In this document: positions 18,067-25,811 of the stretch, one piece after another | Layout of the letters: each line of letters starts with the position of its first letter | Position numbering within the stretch: the stretch's first letter is position 1 | From: Hyphomicrobiales bacterium | Lineage (GTDB): Bacteria; Pseudomonadota; Alphaproteobacteria; Rhizobiales; Rhizobiaceae | DNA length: 64,000 nucleotides | Assembly (NCBI GenBank): GCA_900468535.1 | Contig: UBTY01000011.1 | Coordinates: 1-64,000, forward strand | Direction: 5' to 3' | The notes under the pieces: model-generated | What the model saw: only the letters and a program-made list of their open reading frames with translations | Databases searched by the model: none | What the model was told of the DNA's origin: nothing | Translations under genes and position numbers: made by a program

Positions 18067-19505
18067 TGAAGCGCAACCGCAAAGTTAAAATCCTCGCCAC
18101 CCTTGGACCCGCCTCGTCCGAGGAATCGATGATCGAGAAGCTGCACCAGGCCGGTGCGGATGTCTTCCGTATCAACATGAGCCACGCCAGCCACGACGTG
18201 ATGCGTTCGCTGATCAAGCGTATCCGCGCCGTCGAAGCCCGCTCCGGCCGCCCGATCGGCATTCTCGCCGACCTGCAGGGCCCGAAGCTGCGCGTTGGCA
18301 AGTTTGCCGAAGGCAAGGTCGACCTTAAGCCGGGCGACACGTTCACGCTCGACAACAAGGATGTCCCCGGCGACGCGACCCGCGTATTCCTGCCGCATCC
18401 GGAAATCCTGGAGTCTGTACAGCCTGGCCACCGCCTGCTGATCGATGACGGCAAGCTCGCCCTGCGCGCTGAAAAGTGCGACGGCAAGAGCATCGTCACC
18501 ACGGTTATATCAGGGACGAGGATCTCCGACCGCAAGGGTGTCAGCCTTCCCGACACGCTGCTGACCGTCGGCGTTCTGACCGACAAGGACCGCACCGACC
18601 TCGACGCTGTTCTGGCGACCGACGATGTCGACTGGGTCGCGCTCTCTTTCGTGCAGCGCCCGGAAGATCTGGCTGAGGTTCGCAAGATCGCGCGCGGTCG
18701 CGTCGGCATCATGTCGAAGATCGAAAAGCCGCAGGCGATCGAGCGCATCGAGGAAATCATCGAGCTTTCCGACGCGTTGATGGTTGCCCGTGGTGACCTC
18801 GGCGTCGAAATGCCGCTCGAATCCGTTCCGGGTATCCAGAAGCAGCTGATCCGCGCCTGCCGCCGTTCCGGCAAGCCGGTGATTGTCGCCACGCAGATGC
18901 TGGAATCGATGATCACCGCGCCGGTTCCGACGCGCGCCGAAGTCTCCGACGTTGCGACCGCCGTCTTCGAAGGCGCTGACGCCGTCATGCTGTCGGCTGA
19001 GTCCGCATCCGGCGACTATCCGGTTGAAGCCGTTTCGACGATGGCTTCGATCGCCAGCACCATCGAGCGCGAGCCGCACTATCCTGGCATCATCTACGCG
19101 CAGCGTGCGCAGCCGGAAGCAACCGGCGCCGATGCGATTTCGCTCGCCGCCCGCCAGATCGCCGAAACGCTCCGCCTGTCGGCCATCGTCTGTTACACCT
19201 CGTCGGGCACCACAGGCCTGCGCGCCTCGCGCGAACGTCCGCAGGTGCCGATCCTGGCGCTGTCGCCGGTCATTCAGACGGCTCGCCGTCTCGCCATCGT
19301 CTGGGGCCTGCATTGCGTCGTCACGCATGACGCGACCGACCTCGACGACATGGTCAACCGCGCCTGCCGCATCGTTGCCGACGAAGGCTTCGGCAAGCCG
19401 GGCGACCGCATCATCATCTCGGCCGGCGTACCGCTCGGAACGCCCGGCGCCACCAACATGCTGCGCATCGCCTATATCGGCTCCGACGGCCAGAGCGGCA
19501 TCTAA
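18066..19505 (+). CDS. pyk: Pyruvate kinase
   Basis: Final glycolytic step, phosphoenolpyruvate plus ADP to pyruvate plus ATP, in the cytoplasm. The 479-residue product starts family similarity at KILATLGPAS. The active-site signature SKIEKPQAIERIEEII (about 219-234) contains the catalytic lysine and metal-binding glutamate, followed by MVARGDLGVE and TQMLESM. The C-terminal allosteric domain (about 345-475) is present. The ATG at 18066 overlaps the DUF1036 stop by one base, and no separate promoter gap exists, so pyk is at least partly expressed from the upstream gene's promoter. A strong terminator follows. Confidence 0.96.
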   Translation: MKRNRKVKILATLGPASSEESMIEKLHQAGADVFRINMSHASHDVMRSLIKRIRAVEARSGRPIGILADLQGPKLRVGKFAEGKVDLKPGDTFTLDNKDVPGDATRVFLPHPEILESVQPGHRLLIDDGKLALRAEKCDGKSIVTTVISGTRISDRKGVSLPDTLLTVGVLTDKDRTDLDAVLATDDVDWVALSFVQRPEDLAEVRKIARGRVGIMSKIEKPQAIERIEEIIELSDALMVARGDLGVEMPLESVPGIQKQLIRACRRSGKPVIVATQMLESMITAPVPTRAEVSDVATAVFEGADAVMLSAESASGDYPVEAVSTMASIASTIEREPHYPGIIYAQRAQPEATGADAISLAARQIAETLRLSAIVCYTSSGTTGLRASRERPQVPILALSPVIQTARRLAIVWGLHCVVTHDATDLDDMVNRACRIVADEGFGKPGDRIIISAGVPLGTPGATNMLRIAYIGSDGQSGI

Positions 19506-19527
19506 GGCGCACTAGCCACCAATCACC

Positions 19528-19561
19528 AAAGCCCGCTGCCTAACAGGCGGCGGGCTTTTTG
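19528..19561 (+). terminator. Terminator of pyk
   Basis: A 13-bp stem (left arm 19528-19540, right arm 19546-19558) with loop taaca and one G-U pair is followed by a T run, 22 bases past the pyk stop. Confidence 0.92.
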
Positions 19562-19636
19562 CTGTCCCGAACCATGGGTGTCTTGCGGCTGGCGGGTGCA
19601 CATGCAAGGGTCGACTTCCATGTTCGGGAGGGCATC

Positions 19637-20272
19637 ATGCACATTGTTACACTTCTCGCATTCGTGGCCGTTTCCTTTGTCGCGATCGCGACGCCGGGGC
19701 CGACGGTGCTTCTGGCGATGACCAACGGCTCGCGCTATGGCGTTCGCCGGGCGATCCCGGGCATGATCGGCGCGGTGCTGTCCGACTTCGTGCTTCTCGG
19801 TGCCGTCGCGATCGGTCTCGGCGCACTCCTCGCGGCGTCGGAATTCTGGTTCTCGATGCTGAAATACGTGGGGGCTGCCTATCTCGCCTTTCTCGGGATC
19901 ATGATGCTGCGCACCAAGGGCGGCTTCAACGCGGCGCTCAAGGCGGAAGGCGAAGTGACGGGCGGATCCGTCTTTTCGATTGGGCTCAAGAGCTTCATGG
20001 TGGCCGTCACCAACCCCAAGGGCTATCTGTTTTTCTCGGCATTTCTGCCGCAGTTCATCAATCCGGCGCTGCCGCAGGCGACACAATATGCGGTGCTAGC
20101 GGTGGTTTTTGCGTCGCTCGATTTCCTCATAATGCTCGGTTACGCGGTCTTCGGTTCGCAGGCCGTTCGTTTGCTGAAGACGGCAGGCGCGGTCTGGCTG
20201 GAGCGCGCCTGCGGCGGGGCGATGCTGGCACTGGCGGGGTCCCTTGCGCTCTACCGGCGGGCAACGACCTGA
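19637..20272 (+). CDS. LysE/RhtB family exporter
   Basis: A 211-residue inner-membrane exporter of the LysE/RhtB family, which exports amino acids or related small molecules. About six hydrophobic helices are visible, with the family signature ATPGPTVLLAMTNG at the end of helix 1 and NPKGYLFFSAFLPQF in the middle. ATG 19637 has GGGAGG five bases upstream, which fixes the start. Substrate cannot be read from sequence. It stands alone after the pyk terminator and is convergent with the DUF4865 gene. Confidence 0.9.
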   Translation: MHIVTLLAFVAVSFVAIATPGPTVLLAMTNGSRYGVRRAIPGMIGAVLSDFVLLGAVAIGLGALLAASEFWFSMLKYVGAAYLAFLGIMMLRTKGGFNAALKAEGEVTGGSVFSIGLKSFMVAVTNPKGYLFFSAFLPQFINPALPQATQYAVLAVVFASLDFLIMLGYAVFGSQAVRLLKTAGAVWLERACGGAMLALAGSLALYRRATT

Positions 20273-20276
20273 GGTC

Positions 20277-20828
20277 TTAGGGCAGGGACATGTGCCCGAC
20301 CCGATAGATCTGGCCGGCTGCCGCAATTAGCGGCGCGGAGCGATGCAGGCTGAGACGCGCGATCGTCCAGCTTGTCGGCTCGAAAGCCGAGACTGAGGCG
20401 ACGACATCAGCCTGTCTTGCTTGCCGTTGCGTCCGTCTGATCTCCTCGTCCCTGATCTCGGCAAGCGAGGAGTAGGGCTCGATACCCACGATCTCTTCAG
20501 TCGCGAATTCGGCCTCTGCTATCGCCGGTGCGGTTTCCCCATGCCAGACAATCCAGGTTTTCACCTGCGGCCAGCCGAAAGACTGCGTCAGGGCCTCGAA
20601 GCCGGGGCCGGTGAGGAAGTCGCAGGCGCGCTCCGGCTGCTGCCAGAGATAGAAGGGCGCATAGAGGTTTTCGCGCGACCCGAACTCACCCTTGCGCGCG
20701 CTGAGATAGGTCTTGAAGCCGAGGCCGGGAAAGCCGTCGAGCATCGGCCCCTTGTCGCGGATGCGCCGGTCGATGATCGACATGTCGTAATCAGCAGGCA
20801 GGGTGAAGCTGTATTGCATCGCCATCAT
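20277..20828 (-). CDS. DUF4865 family protein
   Basis: A 183-residue protein that I recognise as DUF4865, from its MQYSFTLPADYDM start and the GPMLDGFPGLGFKTYL and NLYAPFYLWQQ stretches. Function is unknown. It is the last gene of a three-gene unit with a tautomerase-like and a cupin gene: its start region overlaps the cupin stop by four bases (ATGA). ATG 20825 and 20819 are alternative starts. The overlap pattern indicates tight coexpression under the divergent LysR regulator. Confidence 0.75.
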   Translation of the reverse strand: MMAMQYSFTLPADYDMSIIDRRIRDKGPMLDGFPGLGFKTYLSARKGEFGSRENLYAPFYLWQQPERACDFLTGPGFEALTQSFGWPQVKTWIVWHGETAPAIAEAEFATEEIVGIEPYSSLAEIRDEEIRRTQRQARQADVVASVSAFEPTSWTIARLSLHRSAPLIAAAGQIYRVGHMSLP

Positions 20829-21226
20829 GAGAGGGTCTCCACAGGTTCCAGCCAGTCAACGATGTGGCCGGCCTCGGTTGCCTGGATGCTGATGTAGCTG
20901 AAGGGGCTGTCAGCCGTCGCACCATGCCAGTGCTTTTCGCCGGCGGCGAACCAGACGGCATCTCCGGAACGCAATTCCTCCACCGCGCCGCCTTCGCGTT
21001 GCGCCAGCCCCTTGCCCGACAGAACATAGAGCAGCTGTCCGCGCGGATGCGTATGCCAGCGCGTGATCGTACCGGGATCGAGGCTTGTTCGCATCGCGGT
21101 GTTTTCGCCATCTGCTGTGCCTTCCAGAAGCATCTCGACCCAGAAGGGCGCGGTGGCAATATCGATGGGTGAGCGGACGGCGTTGCCCGGACGCCGGATC
21201 GTCATGCGTTCGGGGTTGCCCATCAT
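20825..21226 (-). CDS. Cupin-domain protein
   Basis: A 133-residue single-cupin protein. Cupin motif 1 is seen in TRWHTHPRGQLLYVLSGKG, giving two metal-ligand histidines, and motif 2 in PGD-like SGDAVWFAAGEKHWHGA with a further histidine pair. Such small metal cupins are often found as carboxymuconolactone-decarboxylase-linked or quercetinase-like accessory enzymes. The start ATG 21226 overlaps the tautomerase stop as ATGA, which decides against the longer in-frame extension to 21298. Middle gene of the tautomerase-cupin-DUF4865 unit. Confidence 0.86.
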   Translation of the reverse strand: MMGNPERMTIRRPGNAVRSPIDIATAPFWVEMLLEGTADGENTAMRTSLDPGTITRWHTHPRGQLLYVLSGKGLAQREGGAVEELRSGDAVWFAAGEKHWHGATADSPFSYISIQATEAGHIVDWLEPVETLS

Positions 21227-21642
21227 GCGGCGCTCCCGAAGGCGCGGGCTTCCCAGCCAGACTCGATCATCTGCGCCTTTCCATCGCCGAAAGACCATTC
21301 ATCCGGCGATGTGGTGGTGACGACGATCATGATGTCTTCCGGCCGGATGCCCGGCGATATCGCGAGAAGTTCGGCGGCGCGCTTGAAGAAGGCCTGTCGC
21401 GTTTCGGTCGAGCGAGGCTTGCCGGCGGTGATGGCGAACAGCACGAAGTCGTCGGAACGCGGTCCGGCGAGATAGTTCCGGTCGAAGATCAGTTCACCCG
21501 GTTCATGCTGGTGGATGACCTGAAAGCGGTCGGCAGGCGGGACATTGAATGTCTCGACCATTGCCTGATGAATGCTGTCGGAAACGGCGCGAAGATAGTC
21601 CGGCGACTTGCCGCGCAGGAGAGAGATACGAACGAAAGGCAT
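21223..21642 (-). CDS. Tautomerase-superfamily protein
   Basis: A 139-residue protein beginning MPFVRISLLRGKS; after methionine removal the N-terminal proline would be the catalytic base, the hallmark of 4-oxalocrotonate tautomerase relatives. Further family-like text is IHQAMVETFNVPPADRFQVIHQH and EDIMIVVTTTSPDEWSFG, typical of the longer tautomerase group. ATG 21642 is fixed by AGGAGG six bases upstream and by the need for Pro at position 2. First gene of a coupled operon with cupin and DUF4865, divergent from a LysR gene. Confidence 0.88.
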   Translation of the reverse strand: MPFVRISLLRGKSPDYLRAVSDSIHQAMVETFNVPPADRFQVIHQHEPGELIFDRNYLAGPRSDDFVLFAITAGKPRSTETRQAFFKRAAELLAISPGIRPEDIMIVVTTTSPDEWSFGDGKAQMIESGWEARAFGSAA

Positions 21643-21750
21643 GATTGCCTCCTCTGAGTGAATTCTTGACAGGAGGAGCATCGCACGCCACGATAATGCA
21701 GAAAATCAGAATTAAATGAACTTATGATCCATAAAAACGGGATTATATCG
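21643..21750. promoter_or_regulatory. Divergent promoter region between LysR and the tautomerase operon
   Basis: A short AT-rich stretch, roughly 80-107 bases depending on the LysR start, separates the two divergent units. LysR regulators typically bind a T-N11-A site in such a gap and control both directions. I cannot pick a single convincing site by eye. Confidence 0.5.
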
Positions 21751-22680
21751 ATGCGACGGACGATCTTCGATCTCGATGTGCTCCGGACCTTCGCGACGGG
21801 AATGGAGCTCGGCAACTTCGCGCGGGCAGCCGACCGGCTCGGTCGCTCGACCTCAGCCGTCAGCGCCCAGTTGAAGAAGCTGGAGGAGCAGGCGGGCACG
21901 CCGATCTTCCGCAAGGCCGGACGCGGGCTCTCGCTCACCGATGCCGGCGAAACGATGCTGGCCTATGCGCGCCGTCTGCTGGAGCTCAACGACGAAGCCG
22001 CTGCGGCCGTGCAAAGCATCGAACTTGAGGGTTGGGTCAGGCTCGGTTTGCAGGAGGACTTCGGCGAGACCCTTTTGCCCGACGTGCTCGGCCGTTTTGC
22101 GCGCGCGCATCCGAAGGTCCGCATCGAAGCGCGGGTGGTGCGCAATGTCGAGCTGATCGAGCGCGTCACCACGGGTAAGCTCGATCTGGCACTGGCCTGG
22201 AACGATGGCACGCTGACACCGCATTGCGAGAAGATCGCCGAGGTGCCGATGCGCTGGATCGGTCCGGCGGAAGGCGCGGTCGACTGGACCCTCGACAGTG
22301 GTGAGCCGGTGCCGCTTGCTTCACTCGAGGCTCCGTGCCTGCTGCGCACCGCGGCGACCAAAGCGCTTGATACGGCGGGCATCCCCTGGCGGCTTGCCTT
22401 CGTCAGTCCAAGCCTGGGCGGATTGTGGGCGGCGACGGCTGCCGGGCTCGGGATCAGCATTCGCACGCCGATCGGCCTGCCGAGAAAGGTGAAACCGCTT
22501 GTCGCCGACGCCGCCAGCCTGCCTGAGCTTCCCTCGCTCGGTCTCGTGCTGCATCGTGCCGAAGCTGACCCCGGGCCGGCAACCGCGCGGCTTGCGTCCA
22601 TCATGCTGCAAGCGGTGCGGGAGGCTGTCGCGGACGCCGTCCCATCGGCCGCAAGACCGGCAGCGCGGGCCTATGCCTGA
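21751..22680 (+). CDS. LysR-family transcriptional regulator
   Basis: A 309-residue LysR regulator from ATG 21751 (ATG 21724 would add nine residues). The winged helix-turn-helix (about 5-62) includes FDLDVLRTFATGMELGNFARAADRLGRSTSAVSAQLKKLE with the usual spacing. The effector-binding domain follows from about 85 to 290. Divergent from the tautomerase-cupin-DUF4865 operon, which is its probable target. Its 3' end overlaps the convergent GlxA-type gene by ten bases. Confidence 0.9.
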   Translation: MRRTIFDLDVLRTFATGMELGNFARAADRLGRSTSAVSAQLKKLEEQAGTPIFRKAGRGLSLTDAGETMLAYARRLLELNDEAAAAVQSIELEGWVRLGLQEDFGETLLPDVLGRFARAHPKVRIEARVVRNVELIERVTTGKLDLALAWNDGTLTPHCEKIAEVPMRWIGPAEGAVDWTLDSGEPVPLASLEAPCLLRTAATKALDTAGIPWRLAFVSPSLGGLWAATAAGLGISIRTPIGLPRKVKPLVADAASLPELPSLGLVLHRAEADPGPATARLASIMLQAVREAVADAVPSAARPAARAYA

Positions 22681-23615
22681 TATTCGCGCTGCGCATTTCG
22701 GCGGATCGCCTGCGGCGGCTGGCCGAAAGCACGCAGGAAAGCGCGGCGCATCCTCTCGCGATCGGCGAAACCTGTTTCCGTTGCAACGACGTCGATCGGA
22801 TGCCGGCCCTGTTCCATCATCAGGCGGGCTGCCTCTAGGCGCAGGTTCTCCACCGCTTTTGCAGGCGATTGGCCTGTCTCTGCGCGAAACGTCCGGCTGA
22901 ATTGTCGGGGGCTGAGCGCGGCCGCTTCCGCCAGCTCCTCGACGGATAGCGTGTTCTTCAGGTTGCCGCGCGCATGGGCAAGCGCCTTCTGGATACGGTC
23001 CGATTTGGGTTCCAGTTCCAAGAGTGCTGAGAACTGCGACTGGCCGCCGGCGCGGCGATGGTAGACGACGAGCTTGCGGGCGACTGCACGGGCGATATCG
23101 GCGCCGTGATCTTTCTCGATCATCGCAAGCGCCAGGTCGACCCCAGCCGTCATGCCGGCCGAGCTCCAGACGGAGCCATCGATGATGAAGATGCGGTCTT
23201 CCTCGAGCCTGATCTTCGGGTAGCGCGATTGCAGCTCGCGGGCGAGAAGCCAGTGGGTCGTGGCGCGACGGCCATCCAGGATGCCTGCGTCGGCAAGTAG
23301 GAAGGCGCCGGTACAGATCGAGGCGACGCGACGCGAGGCGGCAAGCACGCTGCGGATGAATTCCGCTTCCTTCTCGGTCGGCAGTTTGATGCCGACGGCG
23401 CCGGACACCAGCAGCGTATCGAAAGCGGGATCGTCGAAGCGCGTGGTCTCGACATTCACGCCGAAGGAGCTGCGAACAGGTCCCCCGGTCTCTGAGAGAT
23501 AGGAAACCTCATAGGCCGGCTCGCCGAGTTCGATGTTGGTGAACTCGAAGGCCGAGATGGCGGCGAGGCTCATCATCTGAAAGCCGGGAAAGAGCAGGAC
23601 GGCAATGCGTTGCAT
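22671..23615 (-). CDS. GlxA-type AraC regulator with DJ-1/PfpI domain
   Basis: A 314-residue regulator: N-terminal class I glutamine amidotransferase-like (DJ-1/PfpI) domain (about 1-185; MQRIAVLLFPGFQMMSL, VASICTGAFLLADAG with the nucleophile-elbow cysteine) and C-terminal AraC helix-turn-helix pair (about 215-310; LSVEELAEAAALSPRQFSRTF, PIDVVATETGFADRERMRRAF). Relatives such as GbdR, CdhR and ArgR control amine and amino-acid catabolism. ATG 23615 starts at the family N-terminus. Divergent from an SDR gene 120 bases away, its likely target. Confidence 0.9.
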   Translation of the reverse strand: MQRIAVLLFPGFQMMSLAAISAFEFTNIELGEPAYEVSYLSETGGPVRSSFGVNVETTRFDDPAFDTLLVSGAVGIKLPTEKEAEFIRSVLAASRRVASICTGAFLLADAGILDGRRATTHWLLARELQSRYPKIRLEEDRIFIIDGSVWSSAGMTAGVDLALAMIEKDHGADIARAVARKLVVYHRRAGGQSQFSALLELEPKSDRIQKALAHARGNLKNTLSVEELAEAAALSPRQFSRTFRAETGQSPAKAVENLRLEAARLMMEQGRHPIDVVATETGFADRERMRRAFLRAFGQPPQAIRRNAQREYQA

Positions 23616-23735
23616 GGCTCGAAACTCCGTTTGTCCTAAAAGGTGGTTTATATGACATTCAAGCCATTGGCAATCAGGCGTAAGACTCTGTGCAAGCCAA
23701 CAGCAGGCGCTGTTGCCCAAACACGGAGAACGACA

Positions 23736-24533
23736 ATGACCGAACAGCACAAAGGAACCGCACTCGTTACCGGCGCATCATCCGGAATTGGTGCCGTCTA
23801 TGCTCACCGGCTCGCAAAGCGAGGCTATGACCTGATCCTGGTCGCCCGCAATGCAGAACGGCTTTCCGAACTTGCGACGAGACTGACCCGGGAAACGGGA
23901 AGGACGGTTGAAACCATTCCGGCCGATCTCGGCAAGAAGGCTGATCTGGCGCGCGTTGAAGCGGTTCTGAAGAGCGACCGCAGCATCACGCTTCTGGTCA
24001 ACAATGCCGGCGTCGGCGGCACGGCACCGCTGCTTGCCTCCGATGTCGACAAGATGCAGGCGATGATTGATCTCAATGTCACGGCGTTGATGCGGCTGAG
24101 CTATGCCGCCGTGCCCGGCTTCGTTACCCGCGGCGGCGGCGCAATCATCAATATCGCGTCGATCGTGGCAATCGCGCCGGAAGTTCTGAACGGCGTCTAT
24201 GGGGCCAGCAAGGCTTTCGTCCTGGCCTTCAGCCAATCGTTGAAGCATGAGCTGGCGGACAAGAACATCCGCATACAGGCGGTGCTGCCGGGAGCGACGG
24301 CGACCGAATTCTGGGGCATCGCCGGCACGCCGGTTGAGCACCTGCCAACCGAAATCGTCATGCAGGCCGAAGACATGGTGGACGCTGCCCTTGCCGGCTT
24401 CGATCAGGGCGAGTTCGCGACCATTCCAGCTCTCGAGGATGCAGGGTTGCTGAAGGCTTACGAGGATGCCCGCCAGGCGCTGATGCCGAACCTGTCGCGC
24501 GCGGCACCGGCCCCCCGCTATAAGGCCGCTTGA
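23736..24533 (+). CDS. Short-chain dehydrogenase/reductase
   Basis: A 265-residue SDR, an NAD(P)-dependent oxidoreductase with unknown substrate. Coenzyme motif TGASSGIG (about 12-19), NNAG (about 90), catalytic Ser in IASIVAIAP and YxxxK in VYGASKAF are all present. ATG 23736 has GGAGA upstream; the longer frame from 23643 lacks family character. Divergent from the GlxA-type regulator, whose family often controls catabolic dehydrogenases. Confidence 0.9.
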   Translation: MTEQHKGTALVTGASSGIGAVYAHRLAKRGYDLILVARNAERLSELATRLTRETGRTVETIPADLGKKADLARVEAVLKSDRSITLLVNNAGVGGTAPLLASDVDKMQAMIDLNVTALMRLSYAAVPGFVTRGGGAIINIASIVAIAPEVLNGVYGASKAFVLAFSQSLKHELADKNIRIQAVLPGATATEFWGIAGTPVEHLPTEIVMQAEDMVDAALAGFDQGEFATIPALEDAGLLKAYEDARQALMPNLSRAAPAPRYKAA

Positions 24534-24540
24534 AAGGAAG

Positions 24541-24567
24541 AGTGAGGCAGGCTTGGCCTGCCTCACT
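24541..24567 (+). terminator. Hairpin after the SDR gene
   Basis: A perfect 12-bp stem (24541-24552 with 24556-24567) around a 3-base loop lies seven bases past the SDR stop. It lacks a T run, so it may be a weak terminator or an mRNA 3'-end stabiliser. Confidence 0.6.
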
Positions 24568-24595
24568 CGGCGAACCTCTATCTATCCCTGCTTCT

Positions 24596-24710
24596 CCGTC
24601 ATTCCGACCTTGAGCCGGGAACCAGCCTGCCGCGCGTCTGCGCGGCCAAGGAACCTTTCGCGATCAAGGACTTGATCGCGCTGGATACCGGCACGAGGCC
24701 GGTATGACGG
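24596..24710. repeat. Mosaic palindromic intergenic element (RIME-like)
   Basis: A 115-bp element bounded by inverted arms ccgtcattcc (24596-24605) and ggtatgacgg (24701-24710, one mismatch). Inside are three nested hairpins: arms gccgcgc/gcgcggc (24629-24646), cgcgatcaa/ttgatcgcg (24659-24680) and ataccggc/gccggtat (24685-24705, loop acgag). The organisation recalls the Rhizobium-specific intergenic mosaic elements. A partial copy with the same loop is at 60918-60938. It fills the gap between the SDR and the dehydratase genes. Confidence 0.7.
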
Positions 24711-24767
24711 TGATGGGTGTCTTGCTCTCGTCCAGACATTCAGCCGCGCTTACGGCTTCGCCTGCCT

Positions 24768-25742
24768 TTATCCGTGCCGCGCCAATGCCTCGGCAAAGAC
24801 ATCGGCGTCGACGTTGCCTCCCGAGGTAACGACGACGACGTTGTCGTCTTCCAGCTCATCGCCATGGAAGAGCGCTGCGGCAAGGGCGACCGCACCGCCG
24901 GGCTCGACAACGATCTTCAGCCGGACAAAGGCAAGCGCCATGGCGCGAAGTGCCTCTTCGTCGGTCACGACGATGCCGGCACCCGAGAGGCGCTGCAGGA
25001 TCGGGAAGGTGATCTTGCCGGGTTCGGGCGTGATGATCGCATCACAGATGGAGCCGGTCATCGTGGCGTTGCGCTCGATCTTGCCTGATGCCAGCGATCG
25101 CGTGAAATCGTCGAAACCATCGGGCTCACAGGGCCGAACGCGGAATGCCGGAGCGCTGGCTTCAAGCGCAAGCGCAATCCCCGACGACAGGCCGCCGCCG
25201 CCGCAGGGCACCAGAACCTCGGCCGACTTGACGCCTTCCTCTTCCGCCTGCTCGGCGATCTCGAGACCCGTCGTGCCCTGGCCGGCAATCACCTGCGGTT
25301 CGTCGAAAGGCTTGATCAGGGTCAGTCCGCGCGCCGCCGAAAGCTCGGCACCGATGGCGTCACGGTCCTGGGTAGCACGGTCGTAGAGTACCACTTCGGC
25401 ACCGAGCGCCCGCGTGTTGGCGATCTTCAGCTTCGGTGCATCCGACGGCATGATGATGACAGAGGGTACACCATGCAGCTTGGCGGCGAGCGCCACGCCC
25501 TGCGCGTGATTACCCGAGGAAAAGGCGATGACGCCGCGGCTGCGAACGGCCGGAGCCAGCGCAGAGACGGCCGACCAGCCGCCACGGAACTTGAAGGAGC
25601 CGGTGTGCTGCAGGCACTCTGCCTTCACGAACACCCGCCGGCCGGCAATTTCGTCGATGAAGGGGGATGAAAGAAGCGGCGTGCGGCGCGCATGTCCGCG
25701 CAGACGGGCGCGGGCGGCAACGATCATTTCAATGCTGGCCAT
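24768..25742 (-). CDS. Threonine/serine dehydratase-like PLP enzyme
   Basis: A 324-residue fold-type II PLP enzyme of the serine/threonine dehydratase group, deaminating hydroxy amino acids to 2-oxo acids. The PLP lysine is in GSFKFRG (about 52), the SSGNHAQG loop binds substrate (about 76), and the glycine-rich PLP-phosphate loop is CGGGGLSSG (about 180). It lacks the C-terminal regulatory domain of biosynthetic IlvA, as catabolic and serine-racemase-like members do. Exact substrate (threonine, serine or hydroxyaspartate) is open. It is divergent from nothing obvious and follows the repeat element at its 3' end. Confidence 0.88.
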   Translation of the reverse strand: MASIEMIVAARARLRGHARRTPLLSSPFIDEIAGRRVFVKAECLQHTGSFKFRGGWSAVSALAPAVRSRGVIAFSSGNHAQGVALAAKLHGVPSVIIMPSDAPKLKIANTRALGAEVVLYDRATQDRDAIGAELSAARGLTLIKPFDEPQVIAGQGTTGLEIAEQAEEEGVKSAEVLVPCGGGGLSSGIALALEASAPAFRVRPCEPDGFDDFTRSLASGKIERNATMTGSICDAIITPEPGKITFPILQRLSGAGIVVTDEEALRAMALAFVRLKIVVEPGGAVALAAALFHGDELEDDNVVVVTSGGNVDADVFAEALARHG

Positions 25743-25811
25743 GGAGACTCTTTCGAATGACGGTACGCCCTTGCATAGGGTGGCACGCGCTTGATGTGAA
25801 CGACGACTTTG

